Source: Kiritimatiellia bacterium
GTDB taxonomy: Bacteria > Verrucomicrobiota > Kiritimatiellia > UBA8416 > JABMPJ01
Direction of reading: 5' to 3'
Assembly (NCBI GenBank): GCA_030745755.1
Contig: JASLOA010000052.1
Span: 31,418 to 95,417, forward strand
DNA length: 64,000 nt
Shown here: positions 45,909 to 55,470 of the stretch, one piece after another
Numbering within the stretch: the stretch's first letter is position 1
Layout: every line of letters begins with the position of its first letter
Program-made: the position numbers and the translations under genes
Notes under the pieces: generated by a model
Told to the model about the DNA's origin: nothing
What the model saw: only the letters and a program-made list of their open reading frames with translations
Databases searched by the model: none

Positions 45909-48206
45909 ATGGCGTTACAAGGCGATTTCTGGAAGTATTCGGACGACGGTAGGGAGTGCTCCTTTACGAGGCGGGATCTCAAGGAGACCTGGCAGCATTT
46001 CATCTCAACAGATGCCCTGAAGCTCATCATTTCGGAGCATGGGAGCGGCCCCTCTTTTGGCCGCTCGAACAGCAGTGACAGTTTGCTCAGCGGGAAATCA
46101 CCAAGACTGGTGTTTGTTCGCGATCAGGATACGGGTGAAGTATGGACGGTGAACGGGACAGACTCGGCGGAGCAACCTTCAGATTGGACCTGTACGCATG
46201 GCTTTGGTTATACAAGCCTAGACTCAAAGACGAGTGAGATTGTCGGCAGCGTAACCTATTTCGTGCCGACAGAGGATGCGGTCGAAGTCTGGCGAATTCG
46301 ACTGGAGAACACTGGCAGCAGTCCGCGCCGCCTGCGCGTGTTTTCTCTGGCGCTCTGGGACCTGGGTTTGCGGGGCTACTCGCCGCTGTTTGAGGATGTG
46401 TCTTTCACTGATGACATGATCGTGGCTGAGTGCCACCATTGGCCGTTACCTGCGCCTCGCTCCACCATGGCGGAGCACAACCGTGCTTGGGATCGGGTGG
46501 GCTTCATGGCATCCAGTCCAAGGCCCTCCGGGTTTGATTGTGTATACAACAGTTTCGTGGGCGAGTTTACCAACATGGCGCACGCGGATGCCGTACAGGA
46601 CGGGGAGTGCCGTAATTCGGTGAAACGGGGCGCGGACAACTGCGGCGCCCTGCAGATGGATGTAGAGGTCGAACCCGGGGCGACGGCGGACCTGGTGGTA
46701 CTGGTTGGTATGGCTGAAGACCGCGATGGTGTGGTGCGCATTCGGACGAAGTATGATACGCCCGAGTTGGCCGATGCTGCTTTTGAGGGGTTGAAGCAGT
46801 GGTGGCAGGAGTATTTGGATCGGATGCGCATCGAGCTGCCCGACCGCGACATCGAGAGCTTCGCTAACGGGTGGAACTTCTATGCGGCGTATTCTCGGTT
46901 CTATCATTTTCCGGGTGTCCGGGATACGGCCCAGGATATGGCCGTATTCTGCGCGATTGATCAGGACCGGGCTAAGCAGCGAATCAAAGAGATCAACCAG
47001 TCCCAGTTCCGTGGCGGATATACCCATCAACACATCGACGAGTTGGGACGTTTGCATCATCGGTCGATCAACTCGGATGTCCCGCTCTGGATCCCCTGGG
47101 TGAGCGCCAAGTACGTCCGCGAAACAGGTGACTATACGCTCCTTGACGAGACGTGTACGTACCAGGATGGCGGCGAGGGAACCATCTACGAGCATTGTGT
47201 TAAGGCGATTGATTACATTCATGCCGAGAGTGGTCGCTATGGGCTGCCGTTTCTCAGGTGCGGCGACTGGAACGACTGCCTGATGGGCTCGAACAAGAGT
47301 GGCGTGAGCGTATGGCTGGCCATCTTCTATCATATCAACCTGGTGGAAATGCATGAACTGGCCGCACGTACGGGCAAGACCGAAGACGCGGAACGGTTCC
47401 TGGCGCAGGCGCGTGAGCTTGAGGCAACGATCAACGACAAGTGTTGGGACGGCCGCTGGTATCTGCGAGCGTTTGACGATGATGGCGGTGTGATCGGCGG
47501 GCACACGGAAAAAGAGGGGCGCATCTACTTGAACCCTCAGACCTGGGCAATCATGGCCGGTATTGCACCGGCGGATCGGGCGTTGACCAGTATGGAGGCG
47601 GTCGAGGAGCTGATGGATACGCCCGTGGGGCTTCCCATGTTGGCGCCGTACTACACGAAGCCGCAGGAGCGGATTGGGGTGATTAGCCGCATCGTACCGG
47701 GGGCGCATCACAACGGCGCTGTCTGGAATCATGCGTCAACGTGGGCCGTTATCGCTGAATGCCGGATTGGCCGGCAGGATCGAGCGCTGGAACTGTATCG
47801 CCGAATGTTGCCGCCTTATCTCAGCCAGAAGTGGGAGGCCCACCGGTCAGCACCGTATGCCTTTGCGTCGTACACGAACACTCCGGAATCCGGCGAGACC
47901 GGGCGTACCGGTGTTGCAGGCATCACCGGAACCATCTGCTGGCTGTACCGCGCGGTGTTCGAGGGCTTTGCCGGGATCACACCCGAGTTCGACGGGCTGT
48001 GCATAAATCCCCGGCTGCCTTCCGAGTGGTGCACGATTGGCGTGAAGCGTCCATACCGGGGTAGCGTGTACAACATCAGCATTGAGTCGCGGTCCGGCGC
48101 CACACAAGGCGTGAAGGAGCTCCGCGTAAACGGTGGACTGTGCGAAGGGAACGTTGTCCCCATCCAGCCTGCCGGGCGAGATGTGGACGTTACGGTCATC
48201 TTATGA
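45909..48206 (+). CDS. GH94-family phosphorylase
   Basis: 765 residues; AGGGAAAG precedes ATG 45909. N-terminal beta-sandwich (YFVPTEDAVEVWRIRLENTGSSPRRL), helical linker and (alpha/alpha)6 barrel. The catalytic Asp-containing DWNDCL (residues 453-458) and phosphate-site elements IVPGAHHNGAVWNHASTW and GITGTICWLYRA are present. GH94 enzymes split beta-linked disaccharides with inorganic phosphate to give sugar-1-phosphate and a free sugar, saving ATP. Known members act on cellobiose, chitobiose, laminaribiose, mannosyl-glucose and others; the acceptor here is unknown. Overlaps the GH38 start by four bases (ATGA). Confidence 0.9.
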   Translation: MALQGDFWKYSDDGRECSFTRRDLKETWQHFISTDALKLIISEHGSGPSFGRSNSSDSLLSGKSPRLVFVRDQDTGEVWTVNGTDSAEQPSDWTCTHGFGYTSLDSKTSEIVGSVTYFVPTEDAVEVWRIRLENTGSSPRRLRVFSLALWDLGLRGYSPLFEDVSFTDDMIVAECHHWPLPAPRSTMAEHNRAWDRVGFMASSPRPSGFDCVYNSFVGEFTNMAHADAVQDGECRNSVKRGADNCGALQMDVEVEPGATADLVVLVGMAEDRDGVVRIRTKYDTPELADAAFEGLKQWWQEYLDRMRIELPDRDIESFANGWNFYAAYSRFYHFPGVRDTAQDMAVFCAIDQDRAKQRIKEINQSQFRGGYTHQHIDELGRLHHRSINSDVPLWIPWVSAKYVRETGDYTLLDETCTYQDGGEGTIYEHCVKAIDYIHAESGRYGLPFLRCGDWNDCLMGSNKSGVSVWLAIFYHINLVEMHELAARTGKTEDAERFLAQARELEATINDKCWDGRWYLRAFDDDGGVIGGHTEKEGRIYLNPQTWAIMAGIAPADRALTSMEAVEELMDTPVGLPMLAPYYTKPQERIGVISRIVPGAHHNGAVWNHASTWAVIAECRIGRQDRALELYRRMLPPYLSQKWEAHRSAPYAFASYTNTPESGETGRTGVAGITGTICWLYRAVFEGFAGITPEFDGLCINPRLPSEWCTIGVKRPYRGSVYNISIESRSGATQGVKELRVNGGLCEGNVVPIQPAGRDVDVTVIL

Positions 48207-50986
48207 AGAAGCAGACTTTACATGTCATCAACGCCACACACTGGGATCGAGAGTGGCTGCTCTCCTTTGTAAGCTACCGCCGTCATCTGCTTCATCACAA
48301 CGATCGTCTGATCGAACTCATGGAGCAGGATCCCGCGTACCGGCATTACATGATGGACGGCCAGTCGATCTGCATGGAGGACTATCTCCGCTTGCGGCCC
48401 GAGATGGCAACACGGCTGCGCAAACTGGTGCGGGCCAAGCGAATCATGGTCGGGCCCTGGTATACGTTGCCGGATATGCCGCTGCTCAGCGGCGAAGCCA
48501 TTACGCGTAACCTGCTGGTGGGTGTTGCGACCTCCGAGTCCGTAGGCGGCGCGATGCGGGAGGGCTACACGGCCTGCTCCAACGGGCAGATTGCCCAGCT
48601 GCCGCAGATCTATAACGGATTCGGCATTGAGAGTGCCGTCCTATACAAAGGCCTCTCCGATCAGCGCGCCCCCCGCGAGTTCCGCTGGCAGAGCCCCGAC
48701 GGTTCGGAAGTGCTGGCCCTTCATCTGGCCGCACGCTATGGCCGCACCAATTTCTACAGCCTCGTCTATCACCCCGTGATCGCCAATGTGATTCACGATA
48801 CGCCCGAGAGCAACTGGGACTACGAGTTCGAGGACCACTGGGTGCCCTTTCGCGTCGACGGACAGCGTTATCACAGTCCCTATGCCTATAACGCGTTGAA
48901 TGATCGAGAGGGTTGGCACCCGCACCATCTCCGTCCCTATCTGGACAAGCTGCGCAATCAGACCTCGGAAGGGGCGGCGACCTCCCACCTTGTTGGCTTC
49001 AATTGCATGGACCATACGATGCCCTTCCCGGCGACCCCCAGGCTGATTGCCGCAGCGGACAAGGCGTTTCCCGACCTGACCGTAAAAGACAGTACGCTTC
49101 CCGAGGTGTTCAAGGGGATCCGTCGCGAAGCAGGCGACGACTTGGCACTGCATGTGGGTGAGTTGCGCGACAGCAAGGTCACGTCCAAAGACCGAACGCT
49201 CTGGTGGGCGACGCTTTCCGCACGCATGGACTTGAAGATGCTGAATCGAACGACCGAGCACATGCTGATTGATCTGGCGGAGCCGGCTTGCACCTGGGCG
49301 TGGCTGACAGGCACCCGCTATCCTTCGGCATCTCTTGGCGAAGCCTGGAAGCTGTTGTTGGCATCACAGGCGCATGATTCCATCGACGGGTGCAGTCTCA
49401 GCAAAGTGGCCGATGACATTGTGGCCCGCTTTACGGATGTGCAGGCGATGAGTGAAGGCGTCGTAGGGGATGCCTGCCGCAGCCTGTTGCAGCCGGCACT
49501 GGCGCTGAAGCCGGGAGGAGAATCACCCGAGGCACAGATCATCATTTTCAATTTCGACGTCCGTCCACGCGGTGGATTCTGCCGGATGGAGGTCGATCTG
49601 CCGAAGGAGATGGCGTCGCAGCATCTTCACTTGGTGGCAGAGGATGGTTCGACCATCGTGCCGGATGTGACGCGGCTGCACGACGACGGTTCGAGTGTGC
49701 ATGGTTTGCTCGGGCGCCCCATGAAGACGCATCGATACAGGCTGCAATTCGATTCCCCCGTCGTTGCTCCGTGGAGTCGCTTGACCCTGAATATTGTATC
49801 TCCGAATGGACGCCGTCCGTCCGCACAGAAGCCGCTTGCCCGCGGCAAGCGCGTGCTGGAGAACGGATTTCTGAAAGTCGTCGTGCGTGACGATGGCAGA
49901 GTGGATTTGAAGCACAAGGAGACCGGTGCGACCTACAAGGGGCTGCACTATTTCGAGGATGTCGGTGATGTGGGTGACCCCTGGAACTCCAGGCCGCTCG
50001 GCAGGACGGTGGTGTCTTCAGAAGCCGCAGAGATCGAGCTCCTCGAAAACACGGCCTGGCGCTCGGTCGTGCAGGTGAAGACGAGCATGCGCCTGCCGGC
50101 GGCCCGGTGCGATCAGCCCGAAGGGGAGAAGGGCAGGAGAGCAAAGGTGCAGCTGACCTCCCGCCTGATCCTGACCCGCTCGAGTCGCTGGCTTGAGGTC
50201 GAAACAACGATCGATAATCAATGCCGTGATCATCGCCTGCGTGCCTGTTTCCCGACGGGCATCAGGACGGATAGGACCTATGCTGGTGGTCAGTATGGCG
50301 TAGATGAAAGGGCGACGACGCTACCGGACATGTCAGAGTGGATTGAGCCAATAGACGGCTACCCGAACTTCGGATTCGCCGGTTTGAGCAATGGTAGGCG
50401 TGGGTTGGCGGTATTGAACATGGGGCTTCCCGAGTACTTTGTTACCGGAGAGAAGCATGATGTGCTGACGCTCACACTTCTGCGTGCCATCGGCCTGAAG
50501 CGCTGGCCAGTTGGCTATGGTGTCAAGGAGATGGAGGGCAGCCAGAGCCTGGGGCAGTTGACGATGCGCTACGCGCTCTATCCTCACGCGGGGGGATGGC
50601 AGGAAGGTAAGCTGTGGCAGGCCTATCGCGATTTCGCCAGCCCGTTGCTCTGCTCGGAGCTCATCGGCTCGGTGTGCAAGGGCGGGAAGAGCATGCTGGC
50701 ACTTGATGCTGAGGACCTCGAGGTCGCCTGCGTCAAGAAGGCCGAGCGCGAGGATGCATTGATTGTCAGGGTTTGGAACCCGACTGGTGTCGAGCAAAAG
50801 GGCAAGCTGGCCGTTGGCATTCCTTTCGAGTCGGTAACGACTGTGAACTTGAACGAGGATCCGCAACCTGAAGACGGGGTGACACTGCGTGCCAGTCGTC
50901 TTGTCGCTCGTCTGACGGTTGATCCCGGCAAGATTGTTACTTTGCGGTTTCAGTTTGGTGCGAAGGGGCGTTCAACGGATGAATAA
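48203..50986 (+). CDS. GH38 alpha-mannosidase homologue with Asp-to-Cys at the nucleophile site
   Basis: 927 residues from ATG 48203 (ATGA overlap with the GH94 stop). Aligns through its length with MngB-type GH38: H13 and D15 in THWDREW, DGQSICMEDYL, GPWYT, RNLLVG, LPQIYNGFGI, WQSPDGSEV, and H391/D392 in QAHDSIDG. In GH38 the zinc ion is held by the two residues of HxD, the nucleophile Asp and this His. At the nucleophile position the family reads GYLPDSFG, but here it is GYTACSNG: C125 replaces Asp. The DNA codon is TGC (48575-48577). All other sites look normal and the reading frame is intact, so this is not a decayed gene; activity may be lost, altered, or shifted to a different metal mode. 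Confidence 0.9.
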   Translation: MKKQTLHVINATHWDREWLLSFVSYRRHLLHHNDRLIELMEQDPAYRHYMMDGQSICMEDYLRLRPEMATRLRKLVRAKRIMVGPWYTLPDMPLLSGEAITRNLLVGVATSESVGGAMREGYTACSNGQIAQLPQIYNGFGIESAVLYKGLSDQRAPREFRWQSPDGSEVLALHLAARYGRTNFYSLVYHPVIANVIHDTPESNWDYEFEDHWVPFRVDGQRYHSPYAYNALNDREGWHPHHLRPYLDKLRNQTSEGAATSHLVGFNCMDHTMPFPATPRLIAAADKAFPDLTVKDSTLPEVFKGIRREAGDDLALHVGELRDSKVTSKDRTLWWATLSARMDLKMLNRTTEHMLIDLAEPACTWAWLTGTRYPSASLGEAWKLLLASQAHDSIDGCSLSKVADDIVARFTDVQAMSEGVVGDACRSLLQPALALKPGGESPEAQIIIFNFDVRPRGGFCRMEVDLPKEMASQHLHLVAEDGSTIVPDVTRLHDDGSSVHGLLGRPMKTHRYRLQFDSPVVAPWSRLTLNIVSPNGRRPSAQKPLARGKRVLENGFLKVVVRDDGRVDLKHKETGATYKGLHYFEDVGDVGDPWNSRPLGRTVVSSEAAEIELLENTAWRSVVQVKTSMRLPAARCDQPEGEKGRRAKVQLTSRLILTRSSRWLEVETTIDNQCRDHRLRACFPTGIRTDRTYAGGQYGVDERATTLPDMSEWIEPIDGYPNFGFAGLSNGRRGLAVLNMGLPEYFVTGEKHDVLTLTLLRAIGLKRWPVGYGVKEMEGSQSLGQLTMRYALYPHAGGWQEGKLWQAYRDFASPLLCSELIGSVCKGGKSMLALDAEDLEVACVKKAEREDALIVRVWNPTGVEQKGKLAVGIPFESVTTVNLNEDPQPEDGVTLRASRLVARLTVDPGKIVTLRFQFGAKGRSTDE

Positions 50987-51869
50987 AGATCGCATTCTAT
51001 GTGCAATGGTCTCAGGGCTGTGCTTTGTCAGTTCCGGCGTGGTCGCACAAGAAGAGGCGACCGGTAAGCCGACGCCGCCCACCGCCGTGAGCCTGCTGAA
51101 AACGGATGAGCCCGTTAAGATTGATGGCGTATTGGATGAGGCCTGCTGGAAAGCGGCTGAGCCTGTCCGGATGGAGTTCGCCTATGGGAAACTGGGCGTG
51201 CGGAGTGAGCCGCTGCCCGCAAAGGTGTACTACGCCTGGGATCATGAGTATCTCTACGTGGGGTACGAGACATTTGACACCACGCTTCGTGCCGCAGGAA
51301 GTGGTGAAGAGGAGGGCGCGCAAGGCAATAGCCGCGAAGCGTGTGCTATCGGCGGCTCAAATGATGTGTTCGAGATATTCGTATCCTTTGATGATCCCCA
51401 CTTCTTCTGGGAGCTTCACCACAATGCTGCCAACAACTTCAGTGATATATGGGTGACCGTGGCAGGGAAAGACTGGCCTCTTCATCGATCGTCCCGAGCC
51501 TACCAGGGAATTATCTGGTCCCCAAAGGAATCTCTGGACTACGCCTCGCTGGAGACCGCGGTGCGCCCGAAGCGGAAGAAGGATGGCAAACCGGGAACCG
51601 TGAACCAAGATGATGATGTCGACGCGGGGTACGTGGGTGAGCTGCGCTTTTCATGGAAGTCGCTTGGCGCGCCGAAGGAGTGGTTACGCGGCGCTGACAA
51701 GATCGATGGGAAGAGCATCGTACTGTTTGCCGCAGTTCAGGACGGCGCCGGGACTCCGCGTTACCATCACACGTCTCCCCACCAGAAGATAACGGGCTTC
51801 TTCCACACGGAAGCGGCAGGATGGCCGCGCTATCGTCTTGTCGATCCAGAAAGGGATAGTAATCAGTGA
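50979..51869 (+). CDS. Secreted CBM9-like carbohydrate-binding protein
   Basis: The start at 50979 overlaps the GH38 stop by eight bases, with GAAGGGG upstream. 296 residues, signal peptide (MVSGLCFVSSGVVA before QEE). CBM9/DOMON-like: VKIDGVLDEACWKAAEPVRMEFAYG, YYAWDHEYLYVGYETFD, NDVFEIFVSFD, FWELHHNAANNFSDIW, GYVGELRFSWKSLG. Whether it carries only binding function is uncertain. The stop codon lies in an intergenic repeat element (51855 onward), so the last few residues (RDSNQ) may derive from repeat insertion. Confidence 0.85.
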   Translation: MNKDRILCAMVSGLCFVSSGVVAQEEATGKPTPPTAVSLLKTDEPVKIDGVLDEACWKAAEPVRMEFAYGKLGVRSEPLPAKVYYAWDHEYLYVGYETFDTTLRAAGSGEEEGAQGNSREACAIGGSNDVFEIFVSFDDPHFFWELHHNAANNFSDIWVTVAGKDWPLHRSSRAYQGIIWSPKESLDYASLETAVRPKRKKDGKPGTVNQDDDVDAGYVGELRFSWKSLGAPKEWLRGADKIDGKSIVLFAAVQDGAGTPRYHHTSPHQKITGFFHTEAAGWPRYRLVDPERDSNQ

Positions 51870-52113
51870 CTACCGATCACTACTGTCCCAACGTTTGAGA
51901 AATTGAGAGATTCGAGTGTACGAGTAGGTGTACGAGTAAGCGATTGGCGGGGCTTCTACGTACTCGTACACCTACTCGTACACACATATCTCTTCCTCGC
52001 CTTGCCAAGTCGCCAACGTACGAACTCAATTGCAGATGATTGACGACCAACAGGTTACGCACACCGCGCGATCGAACACTGGGACACTACTGACTACCGA
52101 TCACTGATAACTC
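51855..52113. repeat. Nested inverted-repeat element between the CBM9 and SUMF1 genes
   Basis: Outer arms of about 42 bases (51857-51898 and about 52071-52112) share AGT-ATCAGTGA, a GACTACCGATCACT core and GTCCCA in reverse-complement arrangement. Inside them is a second, near-perfect inverted repeat: GTGTACGAGTAGGTGTACGA (51915-51938) against its complement TCGTACACCTACTCGTACAC (51963-51985). The element overlaps the stop codon of the CBM9-like gene. No gene is present. Confidence 0.8.
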
Positions 52114-52131
52114 TCCCATCTCATCCTAACC

Positions 52132-53799
52132 ATGCGAATACAAATGACGAAATCTGGGGCTTCCAAACGTGCGGGGCTTGTGGCCGTTCTTACGACCATG
52201 GTAGCGGCAGTCACTGTGCCTGTTTTCGGCGTTGAGTGGTCGCGGTGCATCGATCTTGAAAGTGCACCTTCTGCAGGACAGGGATCGGGTTCCGACGGGT
52301 ACAGTGCCAAAGCACTGGACCGTGATATGGTTCATGTCCCCGGTGGAAAGTTGCTTTACGGAATGACACGTGAGGAGAAGCATCGCGCGGCCGTCGCGGC
52401 GGGTGTGCATCCGGATATGTTGCGCGACCATTCCAACAGGGAGTCACTGGAGGTGAAGGCTTTCTGGATTGACCGCTACCTGGTCACACGCGGTCAGTTT
52501 GCACAGTTTATCAAGGAGACCGGTTACACGATCATAACGAACGGCTGGGTTGTGGGCTGGCGTGAGCTGGCCGGGTCCTGGCCGGCGGATCGGCCGGGCA
52601 CGGAAGCGCTGCCGATGATTGGCGTCAATGCAGCGGACGCGGAAGCCTACGCGCGTTGGGCGGGCAAGCGGCTGCCGACTGAAGCGGAATGGGAATTAGC
52701 GGCGCGAGGGAGCGACGGTCGCCTGCATCCGTGGGGAACAGCACCGGCATCGAGCGCCTGTTATGTGGGGCGGGGAAATATATCTTTCTCGTCGACCTTT
52801 CCTGTCGGATCCTGGCCGGCGGGCGCAAGCCCCTGCGGCGCGTTGGATATGGAGGGGTTGGTCTGTCAGTATGTTCGTGCCATCTGGGGTCCACAGACGC
52901 ACATCCTGGTTGGTTCCAGCCTGTTTCATACGCAGCCCTATTCCCGTATGGTGACCTCTCGTTTCGGGTGGATTCCCAGCATGCGCAACTATGTGTCCGG
53001 TTTCCGGTGCGTGTCCAACGACCCGCCGGCGGGCGGTGCTGTCAGGGCATCCTATAGATCTGGTCCGCGCGTTCTGCCCGAGACGCTTTCGATGAGAAAA
53101 GATCTCTACATGAAGCAACCCATTACGCTTCATGGAACGGAGACGACTACGCTGGAGATGCGAGTGCCGTGGTTTCCGGAAAGTGTATGGCTGATCGACG
53201 TGCCGGAAACAAAGTTTGGGCCGTGGCCCGGCGCAAACATGTGGCCGGAGCCGGGCACAGAGGTCGATTGGCAGGTTACGGCTGATGGACAGCGTGCATC
53301 CTATGTGCGGGAGCGGGGTCGTCAGCGTCTTGCTTTCGAGGCATGGGTGGACGGGAACAGTGTTGCGTTCAGGTTTGATACCCGAAACATCGAGCATGAT
53401 GACCGCATTCTGAGCCACGTATGCATGAAGACGATAAGCCCCTTCTTCTCGAGCCAGGAGCGCATAGCACAGGGCGTATTGTATAGGGGCAAGTTCGTTC
53501 GTGTAACGGATCACAAGGCGGGTTTCCGGCCAAACTGGCGGGGGGATGTTCGCGTTGAGGACCGGCAGCCGTATCACTGGTCCGTCGATAGCGCCGTGCC
53601 GCCCGGTAACCACGCGCTCCTGCGTTCATACGACGGCACCGCATTCGTGGCCCGCATCGGAAGCGGCCGCTGTGGTGTGTGGGGCAACAGCTCGATCCCA
53701 TGCACGCACCTCGTGCCCATGGATCAGAACCACCCCCAGGCCGGGCGCGTGGTCTTCTTTATCGGCGAGCTCGATGTGCTCGCGGATCAACTGCGGTAG
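52132..53799 (+). CDS. Exported formylglycine-generating-enzyme-like (SUMF1) protein
   Basis: 555 residues; no Shine-Dalgarno is visible before 52132. Signal peptide (RAGLVAVLTTMVAAVTVPVFG). The FGE-sulfatase fold spans about residues 60-300: VHVPGGKLLYG, FWIDRYLVTRGQFAQFI, PMIGVNAADAEAYARWAGKRLPTEAEWELAARG, and GFRC at its end. The reactive cysteine pair that true formylglycine-generating enzymes carry near SWxCHPSYC is missing; here that region reads GSSLFHTQPYSRM. So sulfatase maturation is unlikely, and no sulfatase gene is in the window. The C-terminal about 240 residues are unrecognised and beta-rich. It may be a binding or hydroxylase-like relative. Confidence 0.8.
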   Translation: MRIQMTKSGASKRAGLVAVLTTMVAAVTVPVFGVEWSRCIDLESAPSAGQGSGSDGYSAKALDRDMVHVPGGKLLYGMTREEKHRAAVAAGVHPDMLRDHSNRESLEVKAFWIDRYLVTRGQFAQFIKETGYTIITNGWVVGWRELAGSWPADRPGTEALPMIGVNAADAEAYARWAGKRLPTEAEWELAARGSDGRLHPWGTAPASSACYVGRGNISFSSTFPVGSWPAGASPCGALDMEGLVCQYVRAIWGPQTHILVGSSLFHTQPYSRMVTSRFGWIPSMRNYVSGFRCVSNDPPAGGAVRASYRSGPRVLPETLSMRKDLYMKQPITLHGTETTTLEMRVPWFPESVWLIDVPETKFGPWPGANMWPEPGTEVDWQVTADGQRASYVRERGRQRLAFEAWVDGNSVAFRFDTRNIEHDDRILSHVCMKTISPFFSSQERIAQGVLYRGKFVRVTDHKAGFRPNWRGDVRVEDRQPYHWSVDSAVPPGNHALLRSYDGTAFVARIGSGRCGVWGNSSIPCTHLVPMDQNHPQAGRVVFFIGELDVLADQLR

Positions 53800-54249
53800 C
53801 TCAAGGCAAGAATCAAAGCAAGAGAAACTGATGGATGCGACGCTGCTTAGGCTTGTTTCTTCTCTGGGGCTGCTTGTCACGCCGGTGGTCGGCACGTTGA
53901 AGAAACTGTTGCAGGGAGTCGCCGTTCGCTTCCATGAATCGGGGCAGGGAAGATCATACCAATTAGAGGACTACGCAACGCAGTCCTGATTCCGAAGCCT
54001 GGCAGAACCCTCCCGTAACGCTCTTGCTTTCTATCGATAACGTAGTGGAGAGATATACGTGCCCGTACTGCAGAGGCGATTCCTGATCGGTCTATACCAT
54101 CTAGAATAGAGGTGTTGCATGCGTTGCTAGCTGGAGCCGGGGGGCGCGTGAAGAGGCCAGATGCTGGGCTGTCGACGTTAGTGGTTTACATCTCGGAAAC
54201 GATAGGTTACTTTCTCTCAAGTTTCACAAAAGTTACAGGGGTATATACT
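53800..54249. other. Intergenic region upstream of the LacI-type regulator
   Basis: 450 bases. A 52-codon open frame (53831-53989, MDATLLRLVSSLGLLVTPVV...) has no ribosome site and no recognisable relatives, so it is not called as a gene. AGGGG at 54236-54240 probably serves the regulator. Promoter elements are not convincing. Confidence 0.4.
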
Positions 54250-55257
54250 ATGGCAGTTCTACAGCGTACGATTGCGGAGAAGCTGGGTGTATCGCAGATG
54301 ACCGTTTCCCGCGCCTTGCGCGGGGAGAGCGGTATCAGCCAGGAGACTCGGACCAACATTCTTGATACGGCTCGTGAGGCCGGACTGGCCTTGCCGCCCT
54401 CTCCCAAGTTGGTGAACGATACGACTTTGCTCCATGCGCTCTGTGTTATGGGCGATTCGGGAGGTGCAGAGGGGTTCTTCTCACGCTTGCGCGATGGGAT
54501 GAGTCGCGGGGCCCGTGAATGCGCCAGCGAGATTATGAGCTGTCCGGAGCCGCTCGGCGCATGGCCTGCGGTGGTGGCGCGTAAGCAGGTCGACGGCGCG
54601 GTTCTCTTGCGGGGCGATAATCGTGCGCCACTGCCAGAGCCAACGTGTCCCGTACCTCAGGTTTACCTGTTCGATGGACCGGAGCACGCCGACGTGGTGA
54701 CGGTGGATAATTTCGACGGTGGTGTTCAGCTTGGTGTACACCTTGGTGAAATGGACCATCGTCGGGTGGCGTTTGTTGGACCTGAAACCAACTTGGCGCG
54801 TGAACGATTGGCCGGGCTGCGCACCGGGCTTGAACGGTCGGGCGGTGAATGCCCGGTTGATGTCGTGCGGATGCGACCGGGATGTGGAGGGCAGGGGAGT
54901 GGACCCGTCGACAGCTTGCTTGGCGGCGAGACGCGGCCCGAGGCGCTCCGTGAACGTTTTACCGCGATCATGTTCTACAATGACTTCTTCGCTGTGCACG
55001 GCATCAAGCGCCTGAATGAGGTCGGTCTGAGGGTGCCTGAGGATATCAGTGTTGCAGGATTCGATGGGGTCGGTGCGGCCAACAATGGTGGGCAGCAGCT
55101 GTGTACCTGTGCCATTCCTCTGGAAGAGCTTGGCGCCGAGGCCACGCGTTTTGTCTACTGGCGCATCGAGCACCCCAATGCCGTCCGACGTAGATTGGTG
55201 CTGGAAGTTGCACTCGTCCCGGGTGATACGGTGATTCGTGTGGCCGATCAGGGCTAA
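54250..55257 (+). CDS. LacI-family transcriptional regulator
   Basis: 335 residues from ATG 54250, chosen because the helix-turn-helix starts immediately (TIAEKLGVSQMTVSRALRGESGISQETR). An upstream in-frame start at 54112 would add a non-conserved 46-residue leader. The sensor is a type-1 periplasmic-binding-protein fold (about 70-330): FDGPEHADVVTVDNFDGGVQLGVHLGEMDHRRVAFVGPETN, FNDFFAVHGIKRLNEVGLRVPEDISVAGFDGV. It is the only transcription factor in the window and probably responds to a sugar from this locus, controlling flanking operons. No operator could be identified with confidence. Confidence 0.92.
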   Translation: MAVLQRTIAEKLGVSQMTVSRALRGESGISQETRTNILDTAREAGLALPPSPKLVNDTTLLHALCVMGDSGGAEGFFSRLRDGMSRGARECASEIMSCPEPLGAWPAVVARKQVDGAVLLRGDNRAPLPEPTCPVPQVYLFDGPEHADVVTVDNFDGGVQLGVHLGEMDHRRVAFVGPETNLARERLAGLRTGLERSGGECPVDVVRMRPGCGGQGSGPVDSLLGGETRPEALRERFTAIMFYNDFFAVHGIKRLNEVGLRVPEDISVAGFDGVGAANNGGQQLCTCAIPLEELGAEATRFVYWRIEHPNAVRRRLVLEVALVPGDTVIRVADQG

Positions 55258-55324
55258 TGAGCACAACAGGCTGGCAGCGTCCGCGCAAACTGAATTGTGG
55301 CTGGCTGCCTGACTCAAGTAGCCC

Positions 55325-55341
55325 CGGCCCGTCCCGGGCCG
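55325..55341. terminator. GC-rich hairpin downstream of the regulator
   Basis: Seven-pair perfect stem with loop TCC, 68 bases after the regulator stop. No U-tract follows, so intrinsic termination is uncertain. Confidence 0.35.
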
Positions 55342-55447
55342 TGGGCCGAGGATGGAAAGGGCACGTGAAGCCTTCAGGAGTGCCCGCAGCCTAACACATT
55401 CTCATCTCCTACCCACGTTTTCTCGCCCAGCACCAGAGAGGGCAGGC

Positions 55448-55470
55448 CCCCAGGCTGGGACAGCCTGGGG
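55448..55470. repeat. Ten-pair perfect palindrome
   Basis: CCCCAGGCTG / CAGCCTGGGG with loop GGA. Looks like a REP-type unit; no second copy was seen in this window. Confidence 0.5.

Noticed and set aside
12330..53980. Identical 16-base string CCAATTAGAGGACTAC near 12330 and 53960
   Set aside because: One such match is about what is expected by chance in a window of this size, and the flanks do not match.
53831..53989. Small open frame of 52 codons after the SUMF1 gene
   Set aside because: No ribosome site, no recognisable homology, and high-GC DNA gives such frames by chance.
54244..54249. TATACT directly before the regulator start as a -10 box
   Set aside because: Transcription from it would begin inside the gene, after the start codon.
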